A stretch of DNA of 64,000 nucleotides from Streptomyces sp. SAI-127 (GCF_029894425.1 NZ_JARXYJ010000001.1:3782001-3846000), one strand, 5' to 3'. Shown: positions 8,598 through 18,976, numbered from the stretch's first letter. Translations and numbers: made by a program. Notes: generated by a model from the letters alone, not told the origin.

Positions 8598-9398
8598 ATG
8601 CCCGACTACCTCGACGACCTCAGCCTCGCCCATGTCCTCGCGGACGCGGCCGACGCGACCACCATGGCCCGCTTCAAGGCACTGGACCTCAAGGTCGAGA
8701 CAAAGCCGGACATGACCCCGGTCAGTGAGGCGGACAAGGCGGCGGAAGAACTCATCCGCGGCCACCTCAAGCGCGCCCGTCCCCGCGACGCCATCCTCGG
8801 CGAGGAGTTCGGCATCGAGGGCACCGGCCCCCGCCGCTGGGTCATCGACCCCATCGACGGCACCAAGAACTATGTGCGGGGCGTTCCCGTCTGGGCCACC
8901 CTGATCTCCCTGATGGAGGCGGCGGAGGGCGGCTACCAGCCGGTCGTCGGGGTGGTCTCCGCCCCCGCCCTCGGCCGCCGCTGGTGGGCCGCGAAGGGGC
9001 ACGGCGCCTACACCGGCCGCAGCCTCTCCGCCGCCACCCGCCTGCGCGTCTCCCAGATCGGCAAGCTCTCGGACGCCTCGTTCGCGTACTCCTCCCTCAC
9101 CGGCTGGGAGGACCAGGGGCGCCTCGGCGGCTTCCTGGACCTGACCCGCGAGGTGTGGCGTACGCGCGCGTACGGCGACTTCTGGCCGTACATGATGGTC
9201 GCCGAGGGCTCGATCGACCTCTGCGCGGAGCCGGAGCTCTCCCTCTGGGACATGGCCGCGAACGCGATCGTCGTCACGGAGGCCGGCGGCACCTTCACCG
9301 GACTCGACGGCCGTCCCGGCCCGCACAGCGGCAACGCGGCCGCTTCCAACGGCCTGCTCCACGACGAGTTCCTGGGCTATCTCAACGAGCGCTACTAG
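8598..9398 (+). CDS. hisN: Histidinol-phosphatase (inositol monophosphatase-type)
   Basis: A 266-residue member of the Mg-dependent inositol monophosphatase superfamily. In actinobacteria this branch supplies histidinol-phosphate phosphatase, the penultimate histidine biosynthesis step. Metal-binding motifs are GEEFG near residue 74, DPIDGTKNYVRG near residue 93 and the C-terminal WDMAANA near residue 220. The ATG at 8598 begins a typical N-terminus (DDLSLAHVLADAADATTMARF). The gene stands alone from the his operon, which is usual for hisN. The next gene (CBS protein) is about 200 nt away. Inositol-phosphatase activity is the alternative, but the sequence around DPIDGTKNYVRGVPVW is typical of HisN. 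Confidence 0.88.
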   Translation: MPDYLDDLSLAHVLADAADATTMARFKALDLKVETKPDMTPVSEADKAAEELIRGHLKRARPRDAILGEEFGIEGTGPRRWVIDPIDGTKNYVRGVPVWATLISLMEAAEGGYQPVVGVVSAPALGRRWWAAKGHGAYTGRSLSAATRLRVSQIGKLSDASFAYSSLTGWEDQGRLGGFLDLTREVWRTRAYGDFWPYMMVAEGSIDLCAEPELSLWDMAANAIVVTEAGGTFTGLDGRPGPHSGNAAASNGLLHDEFLGYLNERY

Positions 9399-9536
9399 AG
9401 ACCCACTGCCGGCGATCCGCTGGCAGGGACCGAGGAACGCTTCCGAGGAGCACATCTGAGCACGCACGCCCTCAATCGGCGACGTGCGCCCTCTTGTTGA
9501 CCCTCGCTTTACCTGCGACTCTGAGAGGACCCTCAT

Positions 9537-9583
9537 TTGTGAACTTGTGAACCGGTGAACTAACGCACCGGTCCCCAGGAGGT
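9537..9583 (+). promoter_or_regulatory. Tandem 8-bp repeats and hairpin in the 5' region of the CBS gene
   Basis: Three head-to-tail octamers, TTGTGAAC (9537-9544), TTGTGAAC (9545-9552) and CGGTGAAC (9553-9560), are followed by a 7-bp hairpin ACCGGTG/CACCGGT (9551-9557 with 9566-9572). The hairpin ends just before a perfect AGGAGGTGA ribosome binding site. Candidate regulator binding site or translational control element. Confidence 0.45.
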
Positions 9584-9595
9584 GACTGCGAACCC

Positions 9596-10021
9596 ATGCT
9601 CGTCCGCGACGCCATGAGCACGGTGGTCCTCACCATCGGCCCCGCCCACACTCTCCGCCAGGCCGCCGCCCTGATGTCCGCCCGCCGGGTGGGCGCGGCC
9701 GTGGTCCTCGATCCCGACGGCACCGGTATCGGCATACTGACCGAGCGCGACATTCTCAACTCCGTGGGCCTCGGCCAGAGCCCGGACGCGGAGTACGCCC
9801 ACGCCCACACCACCACCGACGTCGTCTTCGCCGCCCCGACCTGGACCCTCGAGGAGGCGGCGCACGCGATGACCCACGGCGGCTTCCGGCACCTCATCGT
9901 CCTGGACCACGGGGAGCCCGCGGGCATCGTCTCGGTCCGCGACATCATCCGCTGCTGGGCCCCTGTCCGACAGCGCGCGTACCGGCCCGCTCCTGATCTG
10001 GACTCGATCCAAGTCCAGTAG
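9596..10021 (+). CDS. Two-CBS-domain protein
   Basis: A 141-residue protein made of a tandem CBS pair (Bateman module): CBS1 about residues 1-65 (MLVRDAMSTVVLTI through TERDILNSV) and CBS2 about residues 75-135 (TWTLEEAAHAM through VSVRDIIR). Such stand-alone modules bind adenine nucleotides and sense energy state, often by acting on a partner protein. No partner is evident next to it. The ATG at 9596 follows a very strong AGGAGGTGA ribosome binding site, implying high translation. Upstream, repeated octamers and a hairpin suggest regulated expression. A Fur-family gene follows after about 55 nt. Confidence 0.88.
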   Translation: MLVRDAMSTVVLTIGPAHTLRQAAALMSARRVGAAVVLDPDGTGIGILTERDILNSVGLGQSPDAEYAHAHTTTDVVFAAPTWTLEEAAHAMTHGGFRHLIVLDHGEPAGIVSVRDIIRCWAPVRQRAYRPAPDLDSIQVQ

Positions 10022-10063
10022 CCATCCAAACTCACACCCATTCGGATTCTGGTCCCCGGCTGT

Positions 10064-10076
10064 TAGGCTGGGACGC
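10064..10076 (+). promoter_or_regulatory. -10 element of a likely leaderless Fur-family gene transcript
   Basis: TAGGCT (10064-10069) lies 7 nt before the ATG at 10077, without a ribosome binding site. TTCGGA 17 nt further upstream may be a weak -35 element. Confidence 0.5.
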
Positions 10077-10493
10077 ATGAGCGACCTTTTGGAACGACTG
10101 CGCGGCCGCGGCTGGCGGATGACCGCGCAGCGGCGCGTCGTGGCCGAGGTCCTCGACGGCGAACACGTCCACCTGACGGCCGACGAGGTCCACGCGCGCG
10201 CCGTGGCCAAGCTCCCGGAGATCTCCCGGGCGACCGTCTACAACACGCTGGGCGAGCTGGTCAGCCTCGGCGAGGTGCTCGAGGTCGCCACCGACAAGCG
10301 CGCCAAGAGGTACGACCCGAACGCCCACCGACCGCACCACCACCTGGTCTGCGCCCAGTGCGGCGCCATCCGGGACGTCCACCCCACGGGCGACCCGCTG
10401 ACGGAGCTTCCCGACTCGGAGCGCTTCGGCTTCACCGTCTCGGGCGTCGAGGTGACGTACCGGGGCGTCTGCCCGAACTGCGCGGCGGCGTAA
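10077..10493 (+). CDS. Fur-family metalloregulator (peroxide-sensor CatR/PerR-like or Fur)
   Basis: A 138-residue Fur-superfamily repressor. The N-terminal winged helix (residues 1-80) contains the recognition helix ISRATVYNTLGELV. The C-terminal dimerisation domain has the HHHLVCAQCG histidine/cysteine block and a second CPNC pair close to the end, giving the usual four-cysteine structural zinc site. Metal specificity (iron, zinc, nickel or Mn/Fe peroxide sensing) cannot be assigned by eye. No catalase or uptake gene is adjacent, so its targets lie elsewhere. It is followed by a strong intrinsic terminator at 10513-10546. Confidence 0.9.
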   Translation: MSDLLERLRGRGWRMTAQRRVVAEVLDGEHVHLTADEVHARAVAKLPEISRATVYNTLGELVSLGEVLEVATDKRAKRYDPNAHRPHHHLVCAQCGAIRDVHPTGDPLTELPDSERFGFTVSGVEVTYRGVCPNCAAA

Positions 10494-10512
10494 CAGCCTT
10501 CACCGCAGCACG

Positions 10513-10546
10513 AAGCCCCGGCATCCCTCGCGGACGCCGGGGCTTT
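10513..10546 (+). terminator. Intrinsic terminator after the Fur-family gene
   Basis: A 10-bp GC-rich stem AAGCCCCGGC / GCCGGGGCTT with a 13-nt loop, followed by TTTG on the plus strand. Confidence 0.85.
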
Positions 10547-10635
10547 GTGCTGCCCACGGGGTTCCTGAATCTGACGGACCGTCATATCGTCGTGCGGCCA
10601 CCCCCTCTCCGTACCGAACTCCGCAAGGAGCAACC

Positions 10636-11480
<845 letters not shown>

Positions 11481-11484
<4 letters not shown>

Positions 11485-12341
11485 CGACCGTGGCTCCCGA
11501 GAAGGTCTCCGTACTCGTACGCCGCCCGGGCCCGGAAGAGCTGCACCCGGTACGCACCCACCGCCGCAGACGAGCCCTGGAACTGACCCTGGCGACAGCG
11601 GTCCCCCTGCTCCTGGTCCTGCTGTGGCAGCTGGCCGCCACCCAGGCCTGGCTGGACGACCGCGTCTACCCCGCCCCTTCCACGATCCTCGCGGACGGCT
11701 GGGACCGCGCGGCGGCCGGCGACCTGTGGCCGGACGTGTGGGCGACCACGAAGCGCGTCCTGGCGGGCTACGCGATCGGCACGGCCACGGGCTACGCGCT
11801 GGGCCTTCTGATGGGCTCGCTGTCCCTGGTGAGGGCGGCCCTGGAACCCCTGCTGGACGCCCTGTACGTCGTCCCGAAACTGGCCCTGCTGCCCGTCTTC
11901 CTGAACATGTTCGGCCTGGGCGAGGGCCCCCAGATCGCCCTGGTGGCGGCGACGGTCTTCTTCTTCGTATGGATCCAGACGATGTCGGCGGTGATCTCGA
12001 TCCCCTCCGGCCACCGCGACGCGGGCCAGGTCTTCGGCGCCTCACCGTGGCAGATGTTCCGCCACGTCCTGCTCCCCGCCTCCCTCCCGTCCGTCCTGGT
12101 CGGCGCCAGGATCGCGGCGGGCGTGGCGGTCCTGGTGATCGTCGCCTCGGAACAGATCGCCGCGACGAACGGCCTGGGCCACCTGATCTTCGACTCGCGC
12201 GCCCTGTTCCAGAACGACTTGATGTTCGTCGGCATCGTCTGCGTGGCCGCCCTGGGAGTCCTCTTCTCCGAACTGGTCCGCATCGTGGGCCGCCTGCTCA
12301 CCCCGTGGGCACCCAGGGACCGCGGAAGGGGCCAGTCGTGA
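11481..12341 (+). CDS. ABC transporter permease, SsuC/TauC-like
   Basis: A 286-residue inner membrane permease with about six helices. The binding-protein-dependent transport loop is present near residues 175-215 (HRDAGQVFGASPWQMFRHVLLPASLPSVLVG), the EAA-type interaction site for the ATPase. It overlaps the ATPase gene by 4 nt at the 5' end and the binding-protein gene by 4 nt (GTGA) at the 3' end, so all three subunits are translationally coupled. The first 35 residues are polar and cytoplasmic. Confidence 0.92.
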
Positions 12342-13483
12342 AAACACGGTTCTACGGCGCACTACTGACCGCAGCCGTCCTGCTGACGTCCCCGGCCTGC
12401 ACGGCGTCACATGATTCGACGAGCTCGGAGTCGAAGCCGGGCGGGGGTGGGACACGGACCGTCCGCCCGGTGACGGGCTGCGGCGCGAACTCCTGGACGG
12501 ACCCCGCCGACCTCGCCCCGACCCGTACCCCGGCCCGCTGCGAGCCCGGCACCCCCGCCCCCGCACCTCTCCCCGAGCCCCACAGGCTCACGATCGCGAC
12601 GGGCACACTGAGCGCGGAGTACGTGGCCCCGCTCCAAGTGGCGCTGGACAAGGGTGAGTTCAAGAAGGAGGGCCTGGACGTCACCCTGAAGGTGCTGCCG
12701 ACCCCCGACTCGCTCCCTCTCCTCGCCAAGGGCGACATCGACGCGCTGTGGGCGGCCCCCGAGGCGGCGGTCATGAACGGCGTCCGGGGCGGTTTCGACA
12801 TCCGCTGGGTCGCCGCGAACTTCTCGCCCGACCCGAAGTCGAAGAGCGGCCTGTGGGTACGGCTGAAGGACGGCGAGACCGGCGACCAGGTGAAGATGGC
12901 CGGCCGCAGGATGGGCACGATGATCGGCAAGGGCTCGGTGATCGCGTACCCGATGGAGAAGGCCCTCGAGAAGCACGGCGGCGGCCTCGACGAGATCCAG
13001 TACCAGCAACTCGGTTCGGCCGACGTCCTCACGGCCCTGCAGAACGGCGGCGTCGACTCGGCCTGGCTCCTGGACCCGGTCTGGCGCAGGGTCGACGGGG
13101 AGCCCGGCTACGCCTTCCTCGGCGGCCAGCCGCTCGGCGAGCCCCTGGGCGGCATGCTCTACGGTCCCGGCCTGCTGAACGACGACGTGGACGCCGGGGT
13201 CGCCCTGCTGCGGGCGTACATCCGCACGGTGAACACCTACTTCGCGGCCGACTACAAGTCGGATGCGACCTTCGTCACCTACCTGGCGAAACTCCTGAAG
13301 ACCGACGAGGCGATCCTCAGGTCCACCCCGTCCCTGCGCATGGACTGGGAAATCAGGTCCGGCACGACGGACCGGCTGCAGGCGGCGTACACGTCACAGG
13401 GCGTGGCGGAGGGCGAGCCGCTGCCGGAATCGAAGACGGTGAACAGAACCCTGTACGAGGAGGCGGTGGGCCACCGCCCCTGA
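12338..13483 (+). CDS. ABC transporter substrate-binding lipoprotein, SsuA/NMT1-like
   Basis: A 381-residue secreted binding protein starting at GTG 12338. The N-terminus is a signal peptide (MKTRFYGALLTAAVLLTS) ending in PAC, a weak lipobox, so membrane anchoring through that cysteine is likely. After a linker of about 60 residues the NMT1/SsuA-like fold begins (LTIATGTLSAEYVAPLQ near residue 85) and the PTPDSLPLLAKGDIDAL motif follows. The gene closes the ATPase-permease-binding protein operon and is followed by a bidirectional terminator shared with a tRNA gene on the other strand. Ligand not determined. Confidence 0.9.
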   Translation: MKTRFYGALLTAAVLLTSPACTASHDSTSSESKPGGGGTRTVRPVTGCGANSWTDPADLAPTRTPARCEPGTPAPAPLPEPHRLTIATGTLSAEYVAPLQVALDKGEFKKEGLDVTLKVLPTPDSLPLLAKGDIDALWAAPEAAVMNGVRGGFDIRWVAANFSPDPKSKSGLWVRLKDGETGDQVKMAGRRMGTMIGKGSVIAYPMEKALEKHGGGLDEIQYQQLGSADVLTALQNGGVDSAWLLDPVWRRVDGEPGYAFLGGQPLGEPLGGMLYGPGLLNDDVDAGVALLRAYIRTVNTYFAADYKSDATFVTYLAKLLKTDEAILRSTPSLRMDWEIRSGTTDRLQAAYTSQGVAEGEPLPESKTVNRTLYEEAVGHRP

Positions 13484-13490
13484 GAAACAC

Positions 13491-13524
13491 CGAGGGCCGG
13501 AACCCTTTCGGATTCCGGCCCTCG
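13491..13524. terminator. Bidirectional intrinsic terminator between the ABC operon and tRNA-fMet
   Basis: Perfect 12-bp stem CGAGGGCCGGAA / TTCCGGCCCTCG with a 10-nt loop. It sits 8 nt after the binding-protein stop codon and 9 nt from the 3' end of the minus-strand tRNA, so it can serve both. Confidence 0.75.
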
Positions 13525-13532
13525 ATCGTCAG

Positions 13533-13606
13533 TAGCGGGGACAGGATTTGAACCTGCGACCTCTGGGTTATGAGCCCAGCGAGCTACCGAGCTGCTCCAC
13601 CCCGCG
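13533..13606 (-). tRNA. Initiator tRNA-fMet (CAT), copy 1
   Basis: A 74-nt cloverleaf with anticodon CAT. Initiator features are clear: positions 1 and 72 (C and T) do not pair, and the anticodon stem ends in three consecutive G-C pairs (GGG/CCC around CTCATAA). The T arm reads GGTTCAAATCC. CCA is not encoded; the genomic sequence after the discriminator A is CTG. It is identical to the copy at 15720-15793. Confidence 0.96.
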
Positions 13607-13676
13607 GCGATGAATGCAACGTTACGTGAAGGAGGAGGCCAGAGGCAAATCGCTTCCAGCGCTCCGCCGCGGATCG

Positions 13677-15512
13677 CTACGCCGACAGCTCCTCACGCAA
13701 CGCGTCCCGCAGCCGAGCAGCCCGCTCGGCCACCTCGGCCGGTCCCAGGGCCACCGCTCTGTCGGCCCACCGCTGTCCCTCGGCCAGCTCTCCCCGACGC
13801 GCGTAGACCAGGGCCAGCCGCAACGCCGCCCGCCCGTGCCCCGCGTCGGCCGCCCGGGTCCACCACACGGCGGCCTCCGGGTCGCTCCCCTCCCTGGCGA
13901 GCAGCAGCCCCAGATTGAAGGCTCCGTTCCGGGACCCCGCCTCCGCGGCCTCCCGGTACCACCGGGCCGCCTCCACGACATCACCCCGAGCGGCGGCGAG
14001 CATGCCCACCCGCACCTGAGCGCGCCGGTGCCCCTGGGAGGCCGCCCGCTCGTACCACTCCTCGCACTCGCTCTTCTCCGTGTGCACCGGCTCGCCGAGC
14101 GAGTGCGCGGGCACCGGCGGCCGCCGGGCGTCCAGCACGGTCGCCAGCCGGTACGCGGCCTCCGCGCTGCCGCCCCCCGCCGCACACCGGAGATGCCGCT
14201 CTGCCTCGGCCTCGTCCCCGTCCCGCAGCCGGGCGATGCCCACCTGAAGTGCGGCCTCGGTGTGTCCGGCGGCGGCCGCCCGCTCGTACCACCGCAGAGC
14301 GACGGCCTCCTCGTCCCGCCCGGCGAACAGGATCCCGAGGTTGAACGCGGCGTCCACGCTCCCGGCCTCCGCGGCCTTGGAGAACCAGGGCTCCGCCCCG
14401 GCCGTGTCCCCGCCCTGGAGCAGCAGAATGGCGAGCGCGTTGGCCGCCTCCCGGTGCCCCGCGTACGCGGCCCGCCGGTACCACTGCTCGGCCTGTGCGG
14501 TCCGCCCCTGCTCGGCGCAGAGCAGCCCCAGGTTGTAGGCGCCGTTGTCGTCGCCGGCGTCCATCGCCGCCCGGTACCAGCGCTCGGCCGTCTGCGACTC
14601 GCCACGCTCGGCGTGCAGGGCGCCCAGCGCGTTGGCCGCGTTGCCGTCCCCGTCCTGGGCCGCGCGCAGCCACCACACGGCGGCGCTCTCGGTGTCACCG
14701 GCGTCCCGCAGCAGGAACCCGAGGGCGCAGGCGGCCCGCGCCTCCCCGTCCTTGGCGGAGGTCAGATACCAGCGCCCGGCCTCCTTGAGCGCACCGCGCC
14801 TCTCCAGTATCGCCCCGAGATGCAGCGCCGCCCGGCGGTGTCCCCGCGCGGCGGCCTGCCGGTACCACTGCTCGGCCTCGGCCCCGGCACCGTGGTCGTC
14901 CCCGACGTCCCCCTCGGGGCCCAGCCGGCGGTCGAGCGCGCGGGCCAGCCGGTAGGCAGCCTCCCGGTGCCCCCGCTCGGCGGCGATCCGCATCCACTGC
15001 TCGGCGCCCGTGTCCCCGCGGTGCTCCAGCAGGTCGGCGAGCGCGTAGGCGCCCAGCGCGTGCCCCTGCTCGGCGGACTGGCGCAGCCAGTACTCGGCGG
15101 CGGGCTCGTCGCCCCGCTCACGGTGGTGGCGTCCCAGTGCGTGCGCGGCCGCGGCGGATCCGGCGACGGCGGCGATCCGCCACCAGCCGGCGGCGTCCTC
15201 GGCGTAGCCGCGCTGGTGCAGCAGGACGCCCAGGTTGTTGGCGGCGGCCCGGTCGCCCGCGGCGGTGGCGGCACGCAGATGGGGCTCGGCTCCGTCGAGG
15301 TCACCGCGGCGCAGCAGGAGGGCGCCGAGGACGCTCATCGCCTCGACGTCACCGCTCTGCGCGGCAAGACGCTGACGTGCCTCCTCCGCAGCCTCCCCGG
15401 TTTCGTCCCGGTCCATGGGCTGCGACAAGTCGCCCGTCGACTCCGAAAAATCGGCAGGCTGCACAAAACGCCCTGTCTCCAACAGAGTTGCCTTGTCCCC
15501 CATAACGTCCAT
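13677..15512 (-). CDS. Sel1/TPR-repeat protein
   Basis: A 611-residue protein built almost entirely of helical repeats. After about 45 N-terminal residues there are some 14 units of about 36 residues of Sel1/TPR type, each with a pattern like A..LG.LL..RGD...AE.W...AA..G...A. No signal peptide or membrane segment is seen, so it is probably a cytoplasmic scaffold; no enzymatic domain is visible. The ATG at 15512 is used; another in-frame ATG three codons on is possible. It stands alone between two initiator tRNA genes on the same strand. A 15-bp dyad lies 22 nt upstream of the start. Confidence 0.88.
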   Translation of the reverse strand: MDVMGDKATLLETGRFVQPADFSESTGDLSQPMDRDETGEAAEEARQRLAAQSGDVEAMSVLGALLLRRGDLDGAEPHLRAATAAGDRAAANNLGVLLHQRGYAEDAAGWWRIAAVAGSAAAAHALGRHHRERGDEPAAEYWLRQSAEQGHALGAYALADLLEHRGDTGAEQWMRIAAERGHREAAYRLARALDRRLGPEGDVGDDHGAGAEAEQWYRQAAARGHRRAALHLGAILERRGALKEAGRWYLTSAKDGEARAACALGFLLRDAGDTESAAVWWLRAAQDGDGNAANALGALHAERGESQTAERWYRAAMDAGDDNGAYNLGLLCAEQGRTAQAEQWYRRAAYAGHREAANALAILLLQGGDTAGAEPWFSKAAEAGSVDAAFNLGILFAGRDEEAVALRWYERAAAAGHTEAALQVGIARLRDGDEAEAERHLRCAAGGGSAEAAYRLATVLDARRPPVPAHSLGEPVHTEKSECEEWYERAASQGHRRAQVRVGMLAAARGDVVEAARWYREAAEAGSRNGAFNLGLLLAREGSDPEAAVWWTRAADAGHGRAALRLALVYARRGELAEGQRWADRAVALGPAEVAERAARLRDALREELSA

Positions 15513-15534
15513 CGTCGCACCACCTGCAACCTGG

Positions 15535-15549
15535 GTACACCTGGTATAC
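15535..15549. promoter_or_regulatory. Candidate operator dyad upstream of the TPR gene
   Basis: GTACACCTGGTATAC is an almost perfect 15-bp palindrome (one mismatched pair around a central base). It lies 22-37 nt upstream of the TPR gene start, where the -10 region would be expected, so it could be a repressor site. Confidence 0.4.
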
Positions 15550-15677
15550 CGCAGCCATTGAGGTCACTTCAGCGTTTTGTCGACATGCCCACAGAGAGAC
15601 AAGTCAAACACAGTCGTCCCCAACTCCCCGAGGCGGCACGGCCGTCCCATCGGTCGGCACATGCGTTCGCACACCAC

Positions 15678-15711
15678 GAAGGCCCGGATCCTCAAGAGGA
15701 TCCGGGCCTTC
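15678..15711. terminator. Intrinsic terminator downstream of tRNA-fMet copy 2
   Basis: A perfect 16-bp inverted repeat GAAGGCCCGGATCCTC / GAGGATCCGGGCCTTC separated by AA. It begins 9 nt past the tRNA 3' end and would stop transcription before the TPR gene promoter. Confidence 0.75.
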
Positions 15712-15719
15712 GCTTTCAG

Positions 15720-15793
15720 TAGCGGGGACAGGATTTGAACCTGCGACCTCTGGGTTATGAGCCCAGCGAGCTACCGAGCTGCTCCACCCCGCG
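15720..15793 (-). tRNA. Initiator tRNA-fMet (CAT), copy 2
   Basis: Identical over all 74 nt to the gene at 13533-13606, including the C1/T72 mismatch, the GGG/CCC anticodon stem and the absence of encoded CCA. The two copies flank the TPR gene in the same orientation, about 2.2 kb apart. Confidence 0.96.
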
Positions 15794-15848
15794 CCGTTGT
15801 GTCGCAACCGTATCACGGTACGGGGGTGGGCATTTGACCAGCGGCTGC

Positions 15849-18812
15849 TCAGCCGCTGGGACTGCTGCTCGGACTACTTCGGGGACTGCTGCTGGGACTG
15901 CTCCTGGGACTCGGGCTGCTACTGGGCTTCGCGCTGCTGCCGCCGCTCTTGTCCGCCGCGGCCTGCGCGTCCTCGGCCCGCTTGAGCGCGTCCTCCAGAT
16001 CCTCCTGGGCCCGGCCGTACGCCTCCCAGTCGCCCTTCTTCAGGGCTTCCTGGCCGGCGTCGAAGGCCTTCTGGGCGTCGTCCAGCGCCTGTTGGACCGT
16101 CGGGTTGCTGGAGGTCGGCGGCGGCTTGGTGGTCCCGCCGTCGTCGTCCGGTGGCGGAGTCGTCGAAGCGTCCGCTCCGAAGACCTTGTTCAGGGCTTCG
16201 TCGAGGGTGTCCTCGAAGGCGGTGTTGCCGCCGTAGGTCACCAGCACCTTCCGCAGCAGTGGGTACTTGAGTCCACCACCGCGTACGTAGACCGGCTCCA
16301 CATAGAGCAGTCCTCCGTCGAGCGGCACCGTCAGGAGATTGCCGTACTCCACATTGGAGTCGCCTCTGTTGAGGAGGCTGATGGTCTCGGCGATGTCCTG
16401 TTCGGAGTTGAACTGGCTCTGCACCTGTTTGGGCCCGTTGACCGTGGTGTTGGTCGGCAGTTTCAGGATTCTGATCTTGCCGTAGTCGCTGGTGCCCGCC
16501 TCGGCGTCGACCGACATGAACGCACTGAGGTTGTCCCGGCCGTTGGGTGTGAACGTCGTCGTGAGCGAGAACGCCTGTGCCGACTGGTCGGGCATCTTCA
16601 TGCTCAGGTAGTACGGCGGCACCGCGTCGCCCGACTTGTTGGTCGGGTCGTCCGGCACCTGCCACACCTCGCTGCCGCTGAGGAAGGTGTCCGCGTCCTC
16701 GACGTGGTAGCGGGCCAGCAGCTCACGCTGGACCTTGAACAGGTCCTGCGGATACCGCAGATGAGCCATCAGGTCGGTGGAGATGTCCTTCTTCGGCTCC
16801 ACCGTGCCCGGGAACGCCTTCATCCAGGTCTTGAGGACCGGGTCCTTGGTGTCCCACTGGTAGAGCTTGACCTCGCCGGTGTACGCGTCGACGGTCGCCT
16901 TCACCGAGTTGCGGATGTAGTTGACCTGGTTCTGCTGGGCCACCACCGCGCGGGAGTTGTTGGTCGCGGTCAGCGAGTCGGCCGTCGTGTCGCCCAGGGT
17001 CGTACGGGAGGCGTACGGGTAGCCGTTCGTCGTCGTGTACGCGTCGACGATCCACTGGATCTTGCCGTTCACCACCGCCGGATAGGCGTCGCCGTCGATG
17101 GTCAGCCAGGGGGCGACCGCCTCGACGCGCTGCTTGGGCGTGCGGTTGTACAGGATCCTCGAGCCCTCGCCGATCGCTCCGGAGTAGAGGATCTGCGGCT
17201 CGCTGAACGCCACCGCGTACGCGGCCCGGTTGACCGGGTTGGAGAGGTTGACCCCGCTCTTGTCCTTGTAGCTGTAGGTCTTCTCGCCGTTGTCGTCGGA
17301 GTAGTCGATCTCCTTCTGGGGACCGCCGACGATCGAGTACTCGGTGGTCTTCTCGCCGTAGTAGACGCGCTGCTGGTACGTCCCGAGGTCGCCCTGGGAC
17401 GGCAGGTTGGACTCGGTGAAGACCGGGCGGCCCTCGGCGTCGGCCTCGGTGCCCTTCGCGGCGACCACGCCGTAACCGTGGGTGTAGCGGAAGTGGTCGT
17501 TGATCCAGTTGTTCTTCGGGATACCGGCGAGGTTCAGCTCGCGCAGACCGATGACCGTGTCCTGGTCCTTGCCGTCCTTGCTGTACCGGTCGACGTCCAG
17601 GTTGGTCGGGAACGCGTAGTAGTTCCGCATCTGCTGGAGCTGCTGGAACGTCGGCGAGACCACGTTGGGGTCCACGACCCGGATGCTCGCCGTGGCGTCG
17701 ACGTCGTCGCGCAGCTTGGTCTTGTCCGTGGTGGTGGGCTTGCCGTCGTACTCCTTCACGGAGGCGTCGTCGATGCCGTACGCCTCACGCGTCGCCTTGA
17801 GGTTCTTCTCGACGTACGGCGCTTCCTTGGCCTGCTCGTTCGGCTGGACCTGGAACTTCTGGACGATCGCGGGGTAGAGCCCGCCGATCAGGATCGCCGA
17901 GAGCACCATCAGACCGAAGCCGATCACGGGCAGCTGCCAGGTGCGCCGCCACAGGGTGGCGAAGAACAGCAGGGCGCAGATCACGGCGATGCAGAACAGG
18001 ATCGTCTTGGCCGGCAGATAGGCGTTCGCGTCGACGTACCTGAGGCCCGTCCAGCTGTCGGTCGCCTTGAAGTCGCTGGACTTGACCGCGAGGCCGTACC
18101 GGTCCAGCCAGTACGCGACCGCCTTCAGGGCGACGAAGAGGCCGAGCAGCACCGACAGGTGCCCGGTCGCGGCGGCCGTGGCCCGCGCGCCCGGGGAGGT
18201 GATCCTGAGACCGCCGTACAGGTAGTGAGTGAGCGCGGCGGCGATCACCGAGAGGATCGCTGCGGCGAAGCCGAAGCCGAGCAGGAACCGGTACCAGGGC
18301 AGGTCGAAGGTGTAGAAGGAGATGTCGAGGTGGAACTGCGGGTCCTTCTGGCCGAAGGAGACGCCGTTGACCCACATCAGCCAGGTCCGCCACTGACTGG
18401 AGGCGGAGGCGCCGGCGATCAGGCCGACCAGGGAGACGATCCCCAGCAGCAGCCACCTCTTGTAGGGCGCGATGCCCATCCGGTAGCGATCGAGGTTCTG
18501 CTGCTCCATGGACATGGCGCTCAGCGGCGGGCGCAGCCGGTGGGCCAGCCAGATGTTGAAGCCGACCGCGAGGGCCATCAGCAGACCGAAGACGAAGAAC
18601 AGCCCGATCTTGGTCCACAGCGTGGTGGTGAACACGGACGAGTAGTTCACCGAGCGGTACCAGAGCCAGTCCGTCCAGAAGCCCGCGAACATGGTGAACG
18701 CCATGCCGAGAACGGCAAGGACGCCCAGCGTCATGAGCAGGGTCCGGGCGCGCCGGGACGGGCGGCCCACTCTCATCCGCGGCCCCGTCGGGCCTCCGCC
18801 GCGGTCCGGCAT
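15849..18812 (-). CDS. UPF0182-family large integral membrane protein
   Basis: About 987 residues from the ATG at 18812 (a longer in-frame start at 18908 exists). The N-terminal third has about seven membrane helices and begins after a basic segment. A large extracytoplasmic region follows with the UPF0182 blocks (for example [10 protein letters not shown] and the [18 protein letters not shown] stretch). The last 100 residues are charged, then a Ser/Pro tail with repeated [15 protein letters not shown] units. The family is conserved through actinobacteria (M. tuberculosis Rv3193c is the homologue I recall), but its biochemical role is unknown. It is divergent from the PPA1309-family gene. The start is uncertain because no clear ribosome binding site is visible. 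Confidence 0.9.
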   Translation of the reverse strand: MPDRGGGPTGPRMRVGRPSRRARTLLMTLGVLAVLGMAFTMFAGFWTDWLWYRSVNYSSVFTTTLWTKIGLFFVFGLLMALAVGFNIWLAHRLRPPLSAMSMEQQNLDRYRMGIAPYKRWLLLGIVSLVGLIAGASASSQWRTWLMWVNGVSFGQKDPQFHLDISFYTFDLPWYRFLLGFGFAAAILSVIAAALTHYLYGGLRITSPGARATAAATGHLSVLLGLFVALKAVAYWLDRYGLAVKSSDFKATDSWTGLRYVDANAYLPAKTILFCIAVICALLFFATLWRRTWQLPVIGFGLMVLSAILIGGLYPAIVQKFQVQPNEQAKEAPYVEKNLKATREAYGIDDASVKEYDGKPTTTDKTKLRDDVDATASIRVVDPNVVSPTFQQLQQMRNYYAFPTNLDVDRYSKDGKDQDTVIGLRELNLAGIPKNNWINDHFRYTHGYGVVAAKGTEADAEGRPVFTESNLPSQGDLGTYQQRVYYGEKTTEYSIVGGPQKEIDYSDDNGEKTYSYKDKSGVNLSNPVNRAAYAVAFSEPQILYSGAIGEGSRILYNRTPKQRVEAVAPWLTIDGDAYPAVVNGKIQWIVDAYTTTNGYPYASRTTLGDTTADSLTATNNSRAVVAQQNQVNYIRNSVKATVDAYTGEVKLYQWDTKDPVLKTWMKAFPGTVEPKKDISTDLMAHLRYPQDLFKVQRELLARYHVEDADTFLSGSEVWQVPDDPTNKSGDAVPPYYLSMKMPDQSAQAFSLTTTFTPNGRDNLSAFMSVDAEAGTSDYGKIRILKLPTNTTVNGPKQVQSQFNSEQDIAETISLLNRGDSNVEYGNLLTVPLDGGLLYVEPVYVRGGGLKYPLLRKVLVTYGGNTAFEDTLDEALNKVFGADASTTPPPDDDGGTTKPPPTSSNPTVQQALDDAQKAFDAGQEALKKGDWEAYGRAQEDLEDALKRAEDAQAAADKSGGSSAKPSSSPSPRSSPSSSPRSSPSSSPSG

Positions 18813-18976
18813 CTGGAAAGCCAAGGTGCGCACCTCGAAGTTCGCTGTCGATCCGTCAGGCCCCCGTGTTCGCGAGCCCCTCCAGAGCCCCCGTGATCGC
18901 GGGCCCACACCTATGCAACTTACTCACCGTTTACTCGGTTCCCGATTCCGGTCACGAACGAGGCAGGATTGTGACC

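Noticed and set aside
9406..9426. Terminator after hisN
   Set aside because: CTGCCGGC/GCTGGCAG gives only 7-8 pairs with a wobble and no T-run. Too weak to call.
15735..18896. A plus-strand open frame of 1053 codons
   Set aside because: It begins inside the tRNA gene and is antisense to the UPF0182 protein, whose membrane helices and family blocks are clear. GC-rich DNA commonly leaves the antisense frame open.
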